Below, in pieces: positions 21,578 to 33,695 of a DNA stretch of 64,000 nucleotides (within the stretch, counting starts at the first letter, position 1; every line of letters begins with the position of its first letter). The stretch is from Mycoplasmoides fastidiosum (GTDB lineage Bacteria; Bacillota_I; Bacilli_A; Mycoplasmatales; Mycoplasmoidaceae), in the NCBI RefSeq assembly GCF_024498275.1, contig NZ_CP101809.1, positions 248,001 to 312,000 on the forward strand. Reading direction: 5' to 3'. The position numbers and the translations under genes were made by a program. The notes under the pieces are model-generated. The model made no database searches, had not been told where the DNA came from, and was given only the letters and a program-made list of their open reading frames with translations.

Positions 21578-24500
21578 ATGTGATTTAAACGAAAGAAAAC
21601 TAAATATTCTTTGCGCTGGTTAGCATTTGGTGCAGTTGCTGTTTCAGCGCTTGGAATTGGATTAGGTTTAACCCGTCCAAAACAACAAGCGACATTATCT
21701 TCTAATGTGACAAATAATTTGTCAGGATTAACTGCTGAACGTCGTGTTCATCAAGACGCGGTTCGCATTGAAACAGCTTCCACCAAATATGTTTCGGCTC
21801 GCGCAGCTAAAGCTTATTTGTCTTATGCCAACAATACTAATAAAATTACCATCACCAACTGAAGTGGGATTGCTGGTGGTGAATTAGTTTTAAACACTAA
21901 CGATAAAATTATTGATGTTATTAGTTACGATAAAAACGGCAATAATTTTATTGGTATTACTTTAGAGAATGCAAGCAGTTATAAATTTGTTGTTTACAAC
22001 TCCAATAACATTACCAAAGTTTATCAAGAATACACATTAACCGAAAAATATACTAAAGCAGTATACATAAATGGTTTTGTTTATTTCTTTAAAACCGAAA
22101 CAGCCAGCACTGGAGCTGCTGGGGATTTTGCGCTTTTAAATACGAATGTTCCAAATTCTACTGTTGAAAAGAAAGCATTAGATACAACAAAATTAAAAGA
22201 TAAATTAATCACTAATTTAACACCAGTAGTTAGTGGTGATGGTTTAGAGATTTATTTATTAACCTGATTGGATAAACCAACAGACACTTTAAGTCAAACT
22301 AGTTCATTTAGCAAACTTTCATATGCCTTTGTTGACCAAGACTTAAAATTTAAAGAAGGTTTCAATAGTGGCTCTGGCAAAGATATTGCATTTGAGCATA
22401 ATTTTAATTCCAGCAGAAATTTTAAAGACTTAAACTGGGATAATTTCTTTCGGTTTGTTCCAAGTTCCCAATTAGCTTTATCTAATTTTGTTGCCGCAAT
22501 TAGTTTGACTGATGCAGTTTTATTGATTAATTTGCAAAATAATTTTGCTGCCACAATTATTAATACACCAAGTCGTGACCCAATCCAATCAATCATTTTT
22601 AAAGATACAACTGCTTATGTATTGATGCAAGAGGCGTCTAAAAATCAAATTTACCGCTTAGCTTATAATAGTGGTCAATTCTTTCAAACCCAAGATTTCC
22701 AAGCAATTACTGGTGCTGCAAAAACAGATTCTGACTCAAATTATGGTTTAGTCAATGTTCTTGATGATGCGGGAGCATACATCTTAACCAATGGTACTCG
22801 TAAATTCGGAATTAGCTCAACGGATGTTGTTAGTTTAAATGACAATTTAACATATCGGTTATTTGTAGAAAATAACTTCTTTGATTTAAATAATGATACA
22901 CAAGCAACAACTGGTATTATTCCAATTTTTGCATCAGAGGTGAACAAAGATATTTTTTCTGCTGAAAACCGTAGTGATACAACCAAAACTTATTTAGTGC
23001 AAAGTTTAAATTATTTAACTTTAACTGATAATGTGAATAATTCATCAATTAGTGGCGGTAGTGATCCTGCTCCTGCAGCAACCCAAACAAGTTCAGCTAC
23101 TTTTTATGCTACTTTAGTGAGTGATTCTTGATTTAGCCGCACAGTTTCATTAGAATCCCGGGTGACAGTTGGTTTTGATCGTTTCTTAACTTTAGCTTCA
23201 CGTTTATCGATCTTATGAGCCCAACCTTTGGACTTATTAGTTAAATTAGGCCGTGCACCAATTCAAACTGAGGCAACTCCCGAATTCATTCGTGATACTT
23301 TAAAACCATTAAATTACGAACGTTTAAAAACAAGTTTTTTCGATATTCCAACCGTTAATTTTTATATTTCTAATATTACTTTTGGTAATAATGACATCGT
23401 AAGTAGTTTTGATTTAAATGCCGCACTAACTTTTGTGAATGGGTTAAGTAATTCTTCAAATACAATTATTTCGACTTTCAATTATGTGATTAACCCATCG
23501 TCCACAACCGTTAAAGAATTCCGTGCTTTAGGTCAACGTGATGGTAATCCTGACATTGATATCTTAGATACAATTAATCCAATCAATGGTTCGAATTTAC
23601 CGGCTAACTTGTTTAATTTCCTACCATCTTATGCACTACGTTCACTGGATGCAAATTTATTCCGTCCTGATGTACCACGGATTATTGAGTTTTACAACCG
23701 GTTCACAGTTTCATCCCCAGGAATTAGTGCAACTCCAATTGTTTATCCCAACGATGAACAAGGAACTTTACGCATTGATTACATCTTAAACCAAGTAATT
23801 AATGGTACTAACCGGTTTAGTTTTAATTTCACTAATTTTAAAAAGACAACTGATTTCTTTGTGGGATTAAAAGGTAAGGCAATTGCAAACGAACCAAATG
23901 CTTTTGACTTCTCCACTTTAGAAGCAACTCCCAACGATAGTGAGGAGCAAGAATCAACCGGTCCTAACTACTACAATTTAGACCCGTACCAACTTTCAAC
24001 TGGTAAAACCCTAACTAATTTGTTTAATGAATCAGAAACTTTTAATAATGATATTAATCCGGCTACGGCTAGTGAACTAACCAAGTTCTACACGACTTTA
24101 AACAATTCTAATTTGGATTTAATGGGTTATCATCCCCAAATTACTAACCTATCAGTACAATCTGAAGGAAGTTTATTGAATGCGTTAGTAAATGGAACAC
24201 TTTCTTTCCAATTAACTTATCCTAAAGATACCATTACTCCTTCATTAGCGCGGGCTTTAGGATTGGATGAAAATTTATCTAGAGTTTTTGTTTACCGTAA
24301 CGTACCAAAACTAGAAGATTTCTACCACTTTGCTTTTGATCGTCAACGTTCTGAAGCTGTAATCCAAAATTACAGTTCTGATATTGACATTACTCCTGAA
24401 TTCCGTGCTGATGTCATTGATGCTTTAGTGGCAACTGGATTTAATAAGGATTCAGCCCAATTTAACTTAAGTTGAAACAATGCGGTGTTAGATGTGGAAG

Positions 24501-24709
24501 TTATTCCCCAACGTAATGTCTTTACTGACACTTTAAAAGTCTTACCACGGAATTATAATTTCCAACTATCCTGAGTTGCTAAAAACCGTCACCAAACTTT
24601 AGTGATTGCTTTAAGTACATCAATTCCACTTTTCTCAGTTTTAGCAACTGGAGTGGGGGGATTCATTTTTTACTGAAACAAGAAAACCAACTTACGTCGC
24701 TTCTTCTAG
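21578..24709 (+). CDS. Large surface protein with N- and C-terminal membrane segments (1043 aa)
   Basis: Start ATG 21578 gives MWFKRKKTKYSLRWLAFG, a strongly basic N-terminus followed by a hydrophobic helix (about 13-32, lacking a lipobox Cys). The extracellular part is Asn/Thr/Ser-rich. Residues about 70-480 show repeated short beta units alternating with aromatic strands (AVYINGFVYFFKTE, TTAYVLMQEASKNQIYRLAY, AGAYILTNGTRKFG), as in beta-propellers. Residues about 640-980 hold type-17-like units such as NLPANLFNFLPSYALRSLD and YPNDEQGTLRIDYIL, with FTNFKKT. A membrane helix at about 1010-1033 (LVIALSTSIPLFSVLATGVGG) and the short basic tail YWNKKTNLRRFF end the protein. The architecture parallels the B proteins but clear sequence identity is absent. 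It has its own promoter and a terminator. Likely another adhesin or motility surface protein. Confidence 0.88.
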
Positions 24710-24737
24710 GTTCTGAATCGTTTTTAAATCGAACAAT

Positions 24738-24774
24738 AAAAAAACTAGCTTAAAAATTAAGCTAGTTTTTTTAT
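24738..24774. terminator. Bidirectional terminator
   Basis: AAAACTAGCTTA / TAAGCTAGTTTT stem (about 24741-24767) flanked by A-run and T-run, between the convergent 1043-aa gene and the minus-strand DUF2779 gene. The T-run overlaps the stop codon of the latter. Confidence 0.8.
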
Positions 24775-27122
24775 ACATCATTTAGATCAGTTCATTTTTC
24801 AATGTCTAAAATTGTTTGGTTTTGCATTGCTGCAGTAACGATTTGTTCCATTAAGTATTCAACTGCAATCATCGAACGCACATCATTTTCACAATATTGT
24901 TTCATTAACCTAACATTAGTAGTTCACAAAGCGTTATTAATTTGGTTTAGATAACGTTGAATTGAAAGGCTTTGACAAATCATCCCGTTTTGTACTTTTT
25001 CAATCACTTTGTAACTAGTGGCTTTGGCTTTAGCTAAAAATTCGGGAGGAACGAGTTCAATCACTTTTTTGATGGAATGATAAGCTCGTAGTTTAACTGC
25101 TAAAATGGTGGTTTTGCGATAGTCAAAAAAATCAGCTAAATCTAAAGTATTAGTAATGATATCTAATACTTTTTCAAAATAAATTGGTTCATTAATTAAA
25201 ACAGCCATTTCTTTTAATCGGGTATTTTCAAAGGCCTTGTTATAAACAATGTATTTGGGATTTTTGTTGGGATCAACATGAATTAAATCAATGATTTCTT
25301 TGAACATTTGCACATTTAAGTGCAACGGATCATAAACCCGGTTTTCACAGTGATCAATCCCTGCTCCATCAATGTTTTTAATGATGGAAATTTGGTTGAC
25401 AATTTGCTGATAGGGATAGGTTTGTTCCATGATCGCTAAAGGTAAAGCTAATGATTCAAAGTCATAATAAACTTTATTAGGACTTTGACAATATTCTTGA
25501 TAAAGTGTTACAGCTTTTTGGTTGACCAAAAAAGCTTGGGGAGTTGCTTGTTTAAAAAAATATTTACCAAAAAAAAGGGTTTGCAGTTTGCGGTTGATGA
25601 TGGCTAGATCAGTTTTTCGATTAGTCCAGTTTCGAAAAAACCATTCAAATAATTTTTTTGTTCTTAAAAAATTCCCACTATAGTTCGCTTCAGGATACAA
25701 ACATAATAATAATTTTTTTCAACTAATTCAGTCAATGAATTTGGATTCACCATTCAGATCAGCATAAAAAAAATCGGGAGTTAATTTTCTTGTTTTAAAT
25801 TTCGATAAATCAAAGAAATGATCAAAATCAATGAATTCATTAGCATGAACTTCGCTATTTCGTAATGGAGCAATCAATTCAGGATGAGCTAAGCTGGTAT
25901 AAATTCAATTGAGGGTTTGCTCAGTTTTATTGAATTTATTACGTTTTTTCTCGGCTTGCACCAACTGGTAAACCTGGTGGTAAGATTCTCATTGTTCGGA
26001 TTGAAGAGCTAAACAGTATTCAGCAAAATAAGTTTGGTAATGATAACCTTCTAACATTTCATTGGGCAATGGTTGAATAAAATAATCATTAAAATGTAAT
26101 GATTTATCTAAAAAATTATTGACATTAATAAAGCTATACTGTTTTCAGTCCACTTCTTTTTCATCATGTGCATTAATAATTTTCCAATCCATTATTCGGG
26201 CACACGAAATACCCGCAACTTGTTCACTTCAGTCTTGTTCGGTTGCGGGATGGAAAAACAGCTGTTTTTGAGAATGGTTAATTAAATCGTATTGATCAGT
26301 ATGGAACTTTATTAATTTATGTAATTTATTGTTAACTTGACGGGTATAAGGAATATTTGAAGTAATAATAAAATCAATAATAGACCCTCCCACTGCGCGT
26401 TTAGTCTTTTTCAATAAAACGTTTAAATAACAACTAACTTCAAAATACTGGGCGCGTTGCATGATACGTTCAAAAAAAATAAAGTCTAAAAAATTATCCC
26501 GCTTTTGGACCGTACTAGCTTTGGATTCAATGACATAAAACTTGTTATTTTTTTTAATTAAAGCCGAAGGATTTAAATAAAAATTTTGGTAAATAATTTT
26601 GGGTTTTAAATAAATAAATTCTTCTTGGTCTAAATTTTCTAAAATAATCTGGGATGAATCTCTATTAGTTTTAAAGCTGTGGTCAAAAATTTTTTGAAAG
26701 GGAATTTTGAACCGAATGGCTAAAAATTTTTTTAGTTCATTAAAAACAATTCCGTAAACCGCAAACTGGTTTTTCAAAAAATCTAGTTGTTCATCATTAA
26801 TTAACCCAACAACTTTTTTGACTAATTGTTGGGTTAATTGATCTTCTGGTTGTTTTTGGAGTTTAGTTAATAGCTTAAATAAGCGTTGTTCGTTTTTAGT
26901 GCTGAACAATAAATCAAATGCTTCTTCAACTTCAGCTTCATCTAATTCGGTTGCTTCTTCGTCAAAATCTTCATGATCAAGCGGATCAGTGGTTGATTCG
27001 GTTGTTTGTTGACTGAATTTAGTTAGTAGTTGACTGATTTCTTCTTCATTCTTAAACCAAAAAAATTTGGGTAAACCTAAGTTTTTTTTGAAATCACTTT
27101 TATTAATTAACTCTTTTGGCAT
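24771..27122 (-). CDS. DUF2779 / UU173-family predicted nuclease
   Basis: A 783-residue soluble protein of the mollicute UU173 type. An acidic stretch at about 60-75 (DHEDFDEEATELDEAEVEE) follows the N-terminus. Around residue 198 the phrase FYVIESKAS carries the E-x-K of a PD-(D/E)xK RecB/Cas4-like nuclease; the preceding Asp position reads Ser (PSALI), so that site may be weakened. The C-terminal DUF2779 part resembles a DEDD-type 3'-5' exonuclease: YYDFESL at about 552 (Asp, Glu), YNKAFENTRL (motif II, Glu for Asp) and YCENDVRSM near 742 (Tyr-x3-Asp). It likely acts on nucleic acid; the substrate is unknown. The start is ATG 27122; an in-frame TTG at 27146 adds eight residues. It follows fmt by 37 nt and is probably co-transcribed with it. 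Confidence 0.85.
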
Positions 27123-27159
27123 AGGTCGTAGTTTCTGTTTAAACAAGCAACTTTAGTGA

Positions 27160-28104
27160 TTAACTAAAGTTGCTAAATTTCTGATGGATCTCGAAAGGTA
27201 TTTTACCATTAATTAAAGCCCGAACCTCTTGGGGATTTTTCGATGGTAACTGAATCACTTTTAAAAATAAAACTTTTTGATCAGCTGTGGCCACACCAAT
27301 GCCGTTACGGTCTAAACTAACAATTGTCCCAGGCGCTTGATCAGTATGACTAGTGGCATCATAAGTTAAATGGTGGATTTTAATTTCTAAATCCTGGTAG
27401 CGGGTTTTGGCTAAAGGCTTGTTATATAAACCCCGTACTAGAGCATCAATTACTGCTGCGGGTTGGTGCCAATCAACATAAATTTCGTGGGGTTGAATGT
27501 TATAAGCAAAACTGACTGCAGACTCATCTTGGGCCACTTCGTGATATTGTTGATTAATTAGTTTAGGAAAATGATTTTTTAATAATTCTGTAGTGGCTAA
27601 TAAAAATTTTTTTAGTAGTGATTGATAAGTTTCATCAGCACTAATTGGAATAACTTCTTGAGCTATCACTCCGCCCGCGTCCATTTTTTTGACCATGCGC
27701 ATTAATGAAACCCCAGTTTCGGACAATTGGTTAATAATCGCTCATTGAATCGGTGCTCCCCCGCGTAAAGCGGGTAATAATGAACCATGCACATTCCAAG
27801 CGCCTAAGCGCGGAATTTGTAAAATTTTTTCGGGAATAAACTGGCCATAAGCAGCAGTTAATAACAAATCGGGTTGCAAACTTACTAACTGCTCATAAAT
27901 CTGACTAACTTTTTCGGGTTGAACTACAGGAATCTCGTGTGCTAAAGCCAATTGCTTGACAGGCGAGAAAATAACTTCTTTTTTGCGATTATAATGCCGA
28001 TCTGGTTGACAAACCACCAGAATTGGGGTTAGGTTCATAGCGATTAGGGTTTGCAACGTATTTGCGCCAAACTCGGGCGTGCCTAAAAAAACAATTTTGG
28101 TCAT
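27160..28104 (-). CDS. fmt: Methionyl-tRNA formyltransferase
   Basis: A 314-residue enzyme transferring the formyl group of 10-formyl-tetrahydrofolate to Met-tRNA of initiation. The N-terminal Rossmann domain starts MTKIVFLGTPEFGANTL. The folate-binding catalytic core has Asn104 and His106 in NVHGSLLPALRGGAPI and Asp142 in MDAGGVI, the known catalytic triad of the family. The C-terminal OB-like domain carries YNKPLAKTRYQDLEIKI and ends near FEIHQKFSNFS. Length is typical. A TGA-coded Trp follows GAPIQ. The upstream region is divergent from manA. It is first in a probable two-gene minus-strand unit with the DUF2779 nuclease. Its presence indicates formylated initiation in this organism. Confidence 0.97.
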
Positions 28105-28191
28105 AGTTGTTAGTTGGGTGAGTAATTTAATCCGCAGTTAAAAATGTTTTAATTAATATTAAAATTATAAATTAGTATTTACTTTTATTTT

Positions 28192-28224
28192 TTGAAATCC
28201 GAATTAGACCATTTGGTCTAATTC
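28192..28224 (+). promoter_or_regulatory. Candidate manA promoter with a 24-bp palindromic operator
   Basis: GAATTAGACCA-TT-TGGTCTAATTC at 28201-28224 is a perfect palindrome with 11-bp arms. TTGAAA at 28192-28197 and TCTAAT at 28217-28222 could be the -35 and -10 (19-nt spacer), so the palindrome would overlap the promoter. It starts 35 nt before the manA ATG. Read on the minus strand, fmt begins about 100 nt away. Confidence 0.55.
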
Positions 28225-28235
28225 TTTAATTTTAT

Positions 28236-29189
28236 ATGAGATTATCCCGTTCCCAACCATCAACCCCCAATTTAAAATTTTTATTTTTTCAACCTTATTT
28301 AAAGTCAGTAATTTGGGGTGGGCAAAATTTAAAACAAATTTATCAATCCAATTTGGATAACATTGGTGAAGCCTGATTAATTTCGGCTTATCCGCATCAT
28401 AGTTCAGTTTGTTTGAATCCGGAATTTGCTGGAGTCAGTTTAGAAACTTTGTTTCAAGAGCAAAAAACCTTATTTGATCATTATGAAGGTGCTTATCCGA
28501 ATTTATTAAAACTGATTGATACTGCACAAGCTTTAAGCATTCAGATTCACCCTGATGATGCCTACGCTCAGGCCAAATATCATTCGTTTGGTAAAAACGA
28601 ATTTTGGTATGTGCTTAAAACTAATGGTGCCCCCTTTTTAATTGATTATCAAGGTGATGATGTAACTTTAATCAAACAAAAATTAGCGGCTCAAGATTTT
28701 AGTAATTTATTTGCGGAAATGCAATTAGCTCAGGATGAAGCAATTTATATTCCTGCAGGCACAATCCATGCTATTCCTGAACAAACAACGGTGTTTGAAA
28801 TTCAGCAATCATCAGATTTAACATTCCGGATTTATGATTATGATCGGTTACAGAATGGGCAAAAACGTGAACTTCATTTAACTCAAGCCATTGCGTGCTT
28901 AACTCCTAAGACTCCACGTTTTGTTTATCGGGCTTCTGATCAACAATTAATCCAAAATGAGTATTTTCATTTAAACAAAATTGTGCATTCAGGAGAAAAC
29001 CGGACTTATCAATTTCCAGATTTTGCCTGGTTAGAAATAGTGGTCATTAAGGGTTCGGGTCAACTGGATCAAACTCATGCCATCAAAGTGGGCGATGCTT
29101 TAATTATGACTAAATTACAAGGTAATAGTTTTTCTCTTACTGGGGAATTGACCGTGTTAGTTAACAAAGTGCTGCGACAAACCAAATAA
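28236..29189 (+). CDS. manA: Mannose-6-phosphate isomerase, class I
   Basis: A 317-residue cytoplasmic zinc enzyme interconverting mannose 6-phosphate and fructose 6-phosphate. ATG 28236 keeps the family N-terminal segment FQPYLKSVIWGG and YPHHSS. Zinc ligands are visible in SIQIHPDD (Gln, His; about 100-106), NEFWYVL (Glu, about 121) and the YIPAGTIHAI segment (His, about 178), followed by the FRIYDYDR substrate loop. The cupin C-terminal half ends normally. Length fits the short class I form of Firmicutes and Mollicutes. It is monocistronic with a bidirectional terminator after it. The strong palindrome 12 nt upstream suggests control by a sugar-responsive repressor. It would allow use of mannose, or supply mannose 6-phosphate for glycosylation. 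Confidence 0.95.
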
Positions 29190-29213
29190 ATTTTTAGGAC
29201 CCGAAATAACAAA

Positions 29214-29254
29214 ACAAAACCCTCCTGTTGCTTAAAAAACAGGAGGGTTTTAAT
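29214..29254. terminator. Bidirectional terminator between manA and B2
   Basis: 13-bp stem AAACCCTCCTGTT / AACAGGAGGGTTT with an 8-nt loop (about 29217-29252), bordered by an A-rich stretch on the left and TTTTAATG on the right. It serves both convergent genes. Confidence 0.85.
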
Positions 29255-29273
29255 GTTGTCAGTTACTAATTAA

Positions 29274-32200
29274 TTAGTTTTTAATTTCGGGTAATTTTTC
29301 TTTATATTCACTACTACTGCTAAACTCACGTTCCAAAATTTTGCGTAATTTATTTTGGTAGTAAGCAATCATGTGTTTGCCACGGAATGTATGGAAAATA
29401 AATAAGGCGGGGCCAAAAATGATGATTGGTAAGAAAATGGCTAACAGGATATAAATAATGCTATTAGTGAAATTGGGGTACAACTGAACACGTTGGAAAC
29501 CGGTTAGGGTTTGTCCGGAGTGGGTTAGTTCGATGAATCCGCGATCACGTAAACTACGGTAAGGAATCACTTGGGTATTAAAGGTTTTAACGTTATCGGT
29601 TGCACTGTCAGCCGTATCGGTATTTACTTCGTCTTCATCAGCAAACCGTACATAATGGGCTTGAGTGACATTGGTTGCACTTGGATCTGGTGTTGGTGCA
29701 GGAGTGGCATTGGGATCGGGATCAGTTGGATTTCTAGTGTCATCTGGTTCAGGATTAGTTTCGGGTGCGGGATTTTGGGGTTGGGGTGCAGGGTTATTAT
29801 TTGCGGGTGGGGTTGGGGTGTTAGTTGCTCTGGGAGCTAACTGCGGGGTTTTCACAAAGAAGTGAATTTGACCACTCCCATCATTAGCATTGAATAAGAA
29901 GTACACTTCTTTTTCTAAATTATTAAACACACTATTAGCAAAAGAATAGAAGTTAGCTAAAACGGTTCCACTAGCTTGATCAGCCCGAGTAACACTTTTA
30001 GCTTGAATAAAGCTGTCATCATTCGGGTCTAAACCATTAAACGGATCAAAGGTTTCAACTGCGTTTTGTCAGGCATCTTCAGGAATTAAGAAACCAGAAA
30101 ATTCTTGAACAAAAGTAGTTACCCCATTCCCTTCGTTTCACTGGTCAAAATTTAAAGTAATTGTGATGGTCCCCCGACTGTTGCTCACATCTAAAGTAGC
30201 TTGTACTAAATCCGGATTGCTGCCATATTTTCGTTGGGCTGCTGGGGAAAGATCAGCAAAGATTTTAGCTAATTCATAATCATTTGATAACTTACGTAAT
30301 TCAGCATAAAACTGTCCTGCAGTGGTATTTAATGTGCTTAGATCTCGACCTAAAACAACATCATTACTTGCTTTTCAGTTAATGAAATAACCAGTGTTAT
30401 TATCAATTTGTTCACCAGTTTTAAAACCAGTATAAACTTTACTAATTTTGCGGTTACGAATTAATTGGAACTGACCAGATAACTGGTTGTATTCTAAAAA
30501 GGTTTCAAAGAATAAAGAAACCAATAAATTTCCCCGAGCATTATCCGCGTTCAAACTAATGACCGGATTTGCTTCAGCTGCAGGTTGGGATAAATTGATT
30601 AACCCCCCTAAGACTTTGTTCTCAGCACTCAATTGAGCAATGCCGCGTTGCACCAAATCTTCAGCCACAATATTTGATGGTAATAAGTTAAATAAATTTT
30701 GATCATCAGCCGGACTAAACTGACGTAAATAAGCTTCGCGATCTTCTACAAACCCAACAGTAAACGCATCTGAAACATTCGGATTTCTGCGGGCAAATCC
30801 GGTAAAGCTGTGGCTAAATTCGCGGACTAAACTGCCTGGTAAAGGATTAATTAAGGAAATTTTTAAGGTAAATGAACCTAATAAATCATTAATATCAGTG
30901 ATTGTTACTTGGGAAATTAAATTCCGAACCACTGTGGATGCGGTAATTAAACCCAGTACATCAGTAGCGACTTTAATTTTGTCAGTTAAATTTTTTTCAG
31001 TGGTTTGATTTTCTTCTTTAAACTGGTTGGCAATATTACTTGGTTGTAATAAACTTACACTTTGTTCGGTGTCATTATTAGTGATTCTTTTTTTACTAAT
31101 GTCATCAAAAGTATTAAAACCAAATAAAAAGGTTTGGTTGTAATTACTATCTGCTTTAAAAACTGATGGGGTTTCTCATGTAACAGAGTTTGGGGTCACT
31201 AAAGTGACTTTAGGATCAATGCCATGGGTTGATAAGGCCACATTATCACCCCCAAAATCAAAACTAATTGTAATGATGGCAGTTCCTTTAGTGTTATCAG
31301 GAACTAAATTAATGGTGTAAGAATATTTTTGTAATTCGTCTGATAAACTAATGAATTGATCAATCACATCACTGTCTTTCAGTTGGGAAGGAAAAATCCG
31401 GGAAAAATTAGGGTCTAATTGATCCCCAATTTTCGGGTTCAAAGTATAATTTAATTCTTCTAAGATTCGGGTTGTCCCGTTAAAACCATTAAAAGCAAAT
31501 TGGAACCGGCGGGGGTTTTGACGGGTTCCATTGGTTCAAACATAACCAATGTTAACAGTAACTAAAAACCGTGCAGGGCGGTTAGTTGCATTGAAAGTAA
31601 TTGATAGATTATTAACATCAGCATATTTATCATTTAGATTAACATTTTTTAACCGTAAAAAATCAGCCACAGCAATGCGGTAGTTTTCACTGCGGTTATA
31701 AAATGCGGCTACATCAGTTGGTAAAGAACGCAAGATGAAATTGCGGGGAATTTGTTGGGCAATGTTTAAAACCGCATCCCGAGCATAAAGTTGGTATTTA
31801 TAAGAACCCAAAAAATAACGCACTGAATTTGGGGTTGCTGTTGCTTGGGGTAGTCCGGTTGATGGATCTAAGTTCCGTAGTTTTTGGTAGGCATTAACCA
31901 CCATTTCATGACTGTAGTCTAAGTTTAAATCAGTGATGGTGGTTTCATGAAACTCGTATTCATAAATGGGTGCAAAACCAGTGTAAGCATAAGCGGGCCG
32001 GGGAGTTAAAAAAACGGTTTGGTTGGCGCGAAACTGATTTTGGAAATCACTGGGTTTTAAAGTGGTGTAACGAGCTCCGTCCCGAATTTCGGATTGGGGA
32101 ATAAACGAAATTGGTGAAACCGCTTCAAACGCATTATTTAAGTTTTGGGCATAAGCTACAAACCCGCTGTTATTGAAAGCTAGAATTTGTCCATTAGATA

Positions 32201-33695
32201 AATGAATCAAGTAATGACGACCATCATTACTGATGCTTAAAATTTTCACTCCATTGGGAATATTGGATAACAACGCAATTTGTTGCAAGTAAGCAAAGTT
32301 TTCAGATAGTGCCACTAAAACATGGTTTTCATTCACGGTTACATAAGCCGCTCCATTTAACAGTTTGTTTTCATTCAAAACGGGGACAAAACTGCTAGGG
32401 TTCATATTGGCTAAATAGGGAACGTTTTGTTCGTATTTACTAATTTCGACTGCAGCGTTATTAATGTTAATGCTAGCGCTTAATTTTTGCACTAACACTT
32501 TACCATTGCTGGTGAAATTTTGGTTATTTTCTTTTTGGCTTTTGGCGTTTAAAAATAATCCCTTTGAATTTGTTTCAACAGTGAAAAAGGTTTGTTTAAC
32601 TGAATCATTAAAACTGCTAATAGCAGTTTCTGCAGGTGATTGTAAAACATTACTATTCAAAGAAAAAGAATAGATTTTAGGACTATTGGCAACCGCTTCA
32701 TTCGCTGAAGTTCTCACAAAGAAAACTAATAATAAGGCACTGTTACTAAAAATGGAATTAGTAACAATTAATTCTGCTCCACTTTGGATTTGGGCAACAT
32801 AATTAGTTGGGGTTGCTAATAACATTCCACTAGTATCAATTCTTTGGTTGCTAATTAAAAAAGCAGTAATAACATTATTGTTATTATCTTTATTTAAATT
32901 CCCAGCAACCATTAATAAATTCGGATTTAATCCATCAGTCCGAATGACTAAATGGTTGAATTCCCGAGTGGAATAATTAGTTCCATTAGAAGCTGTTAAT
33001 TTTTGGGCTTCTTCGGTTTTAGTGTCATAATAAACACTAATTTCTCCATCAGTCCGATTAATTTTTAAAACAACCGTATTACCACTAGTTGCACTAGTAC
33101 GGGCGTAAACACTCACAAAAAAAGCATTAGCGACACTAGAATATTGGGCTTTATTAATTCTTAATCCAGTAATATCAGCTGGATCAGCACTTGTGCGTGC
33201 ACCAGTTGGAGTTGCTCGGGTAGTTTTGATTTGAGCAATCATTTCAGTAGCACTAATATTTCAAGTTAAACTGTTATCACGGTTGTTGATTAAAACTAAA
33301 TGATCAAATGGTTCAGTTGCTGCTGTTGCTGTATCAGAATTGGTTTTAGCTTTAGCATACAATAAAGCAAACCCAGCCGCATCATAAATATTGTGCACAT
33401 TATAAGGGCCTAATTTGCCCCCATTAATAAATTCTGGTTCAGGAAAATCAAAATCAGCTAGGGTTTTAGCAACTGGAGTAGGTGGTTGGATTTGTTCATC
33501 GGTTGTGGTCAAAGCATCCTGGTGTCTTTGTAGTTTAAATCCAGCACTAGGTTCGTCCAATTTTTTAGTTAATTGGGATTGGTTAGTAATTGTTTGGCTA
33601 AAAATGGAAGCAATGGCAGTAAAGAAGCTGAAACTAATTAAAATAACAAACCAGATTTTAATTAGTTGACTGCATTTTTTAAGTCAAGTTGGCAT
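29274..33695 (-). CDS. Surface module protein B2 (bitopic)
   Basis: A 1473-residue homologue of B1 and B3. N-terminal signal or anchor MPTWLKKCSQLIKIWFVILI continues to about residue 34; the Cys at position 8 precedes the hydrophobic core and is not a lipobox. Shared blocks include DFDFPEPEFINGGKLG, NVHNIYDAAG..LYAKAKT, YLIHLSNGQILAFNNSGFV and FIPQSEIRDGARYTT. Four or so type-17-like units occupy about 640-1290 (FPSQLKDSDVIDQFISLSDE, NARGNLLVSLFF). A Pro/Asn/Thr/Asp-rich linker (about 1275-1345) lies before the membrane helix (about 1406-1432), and the tail IAYYQNKLRKILEREF ends in EIKN. Start ATG 33695 overlaps the A2 stop (TAATG). Likely a surface complex with A2. Confidence 0.9.

Noticed and set aside
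29571-29865. Plus-strand Gly/Trp/Cys-rich open frames
   Set aside because: They are antisense images of the Pro-rich stalk of B2 and have no start signals of their own.
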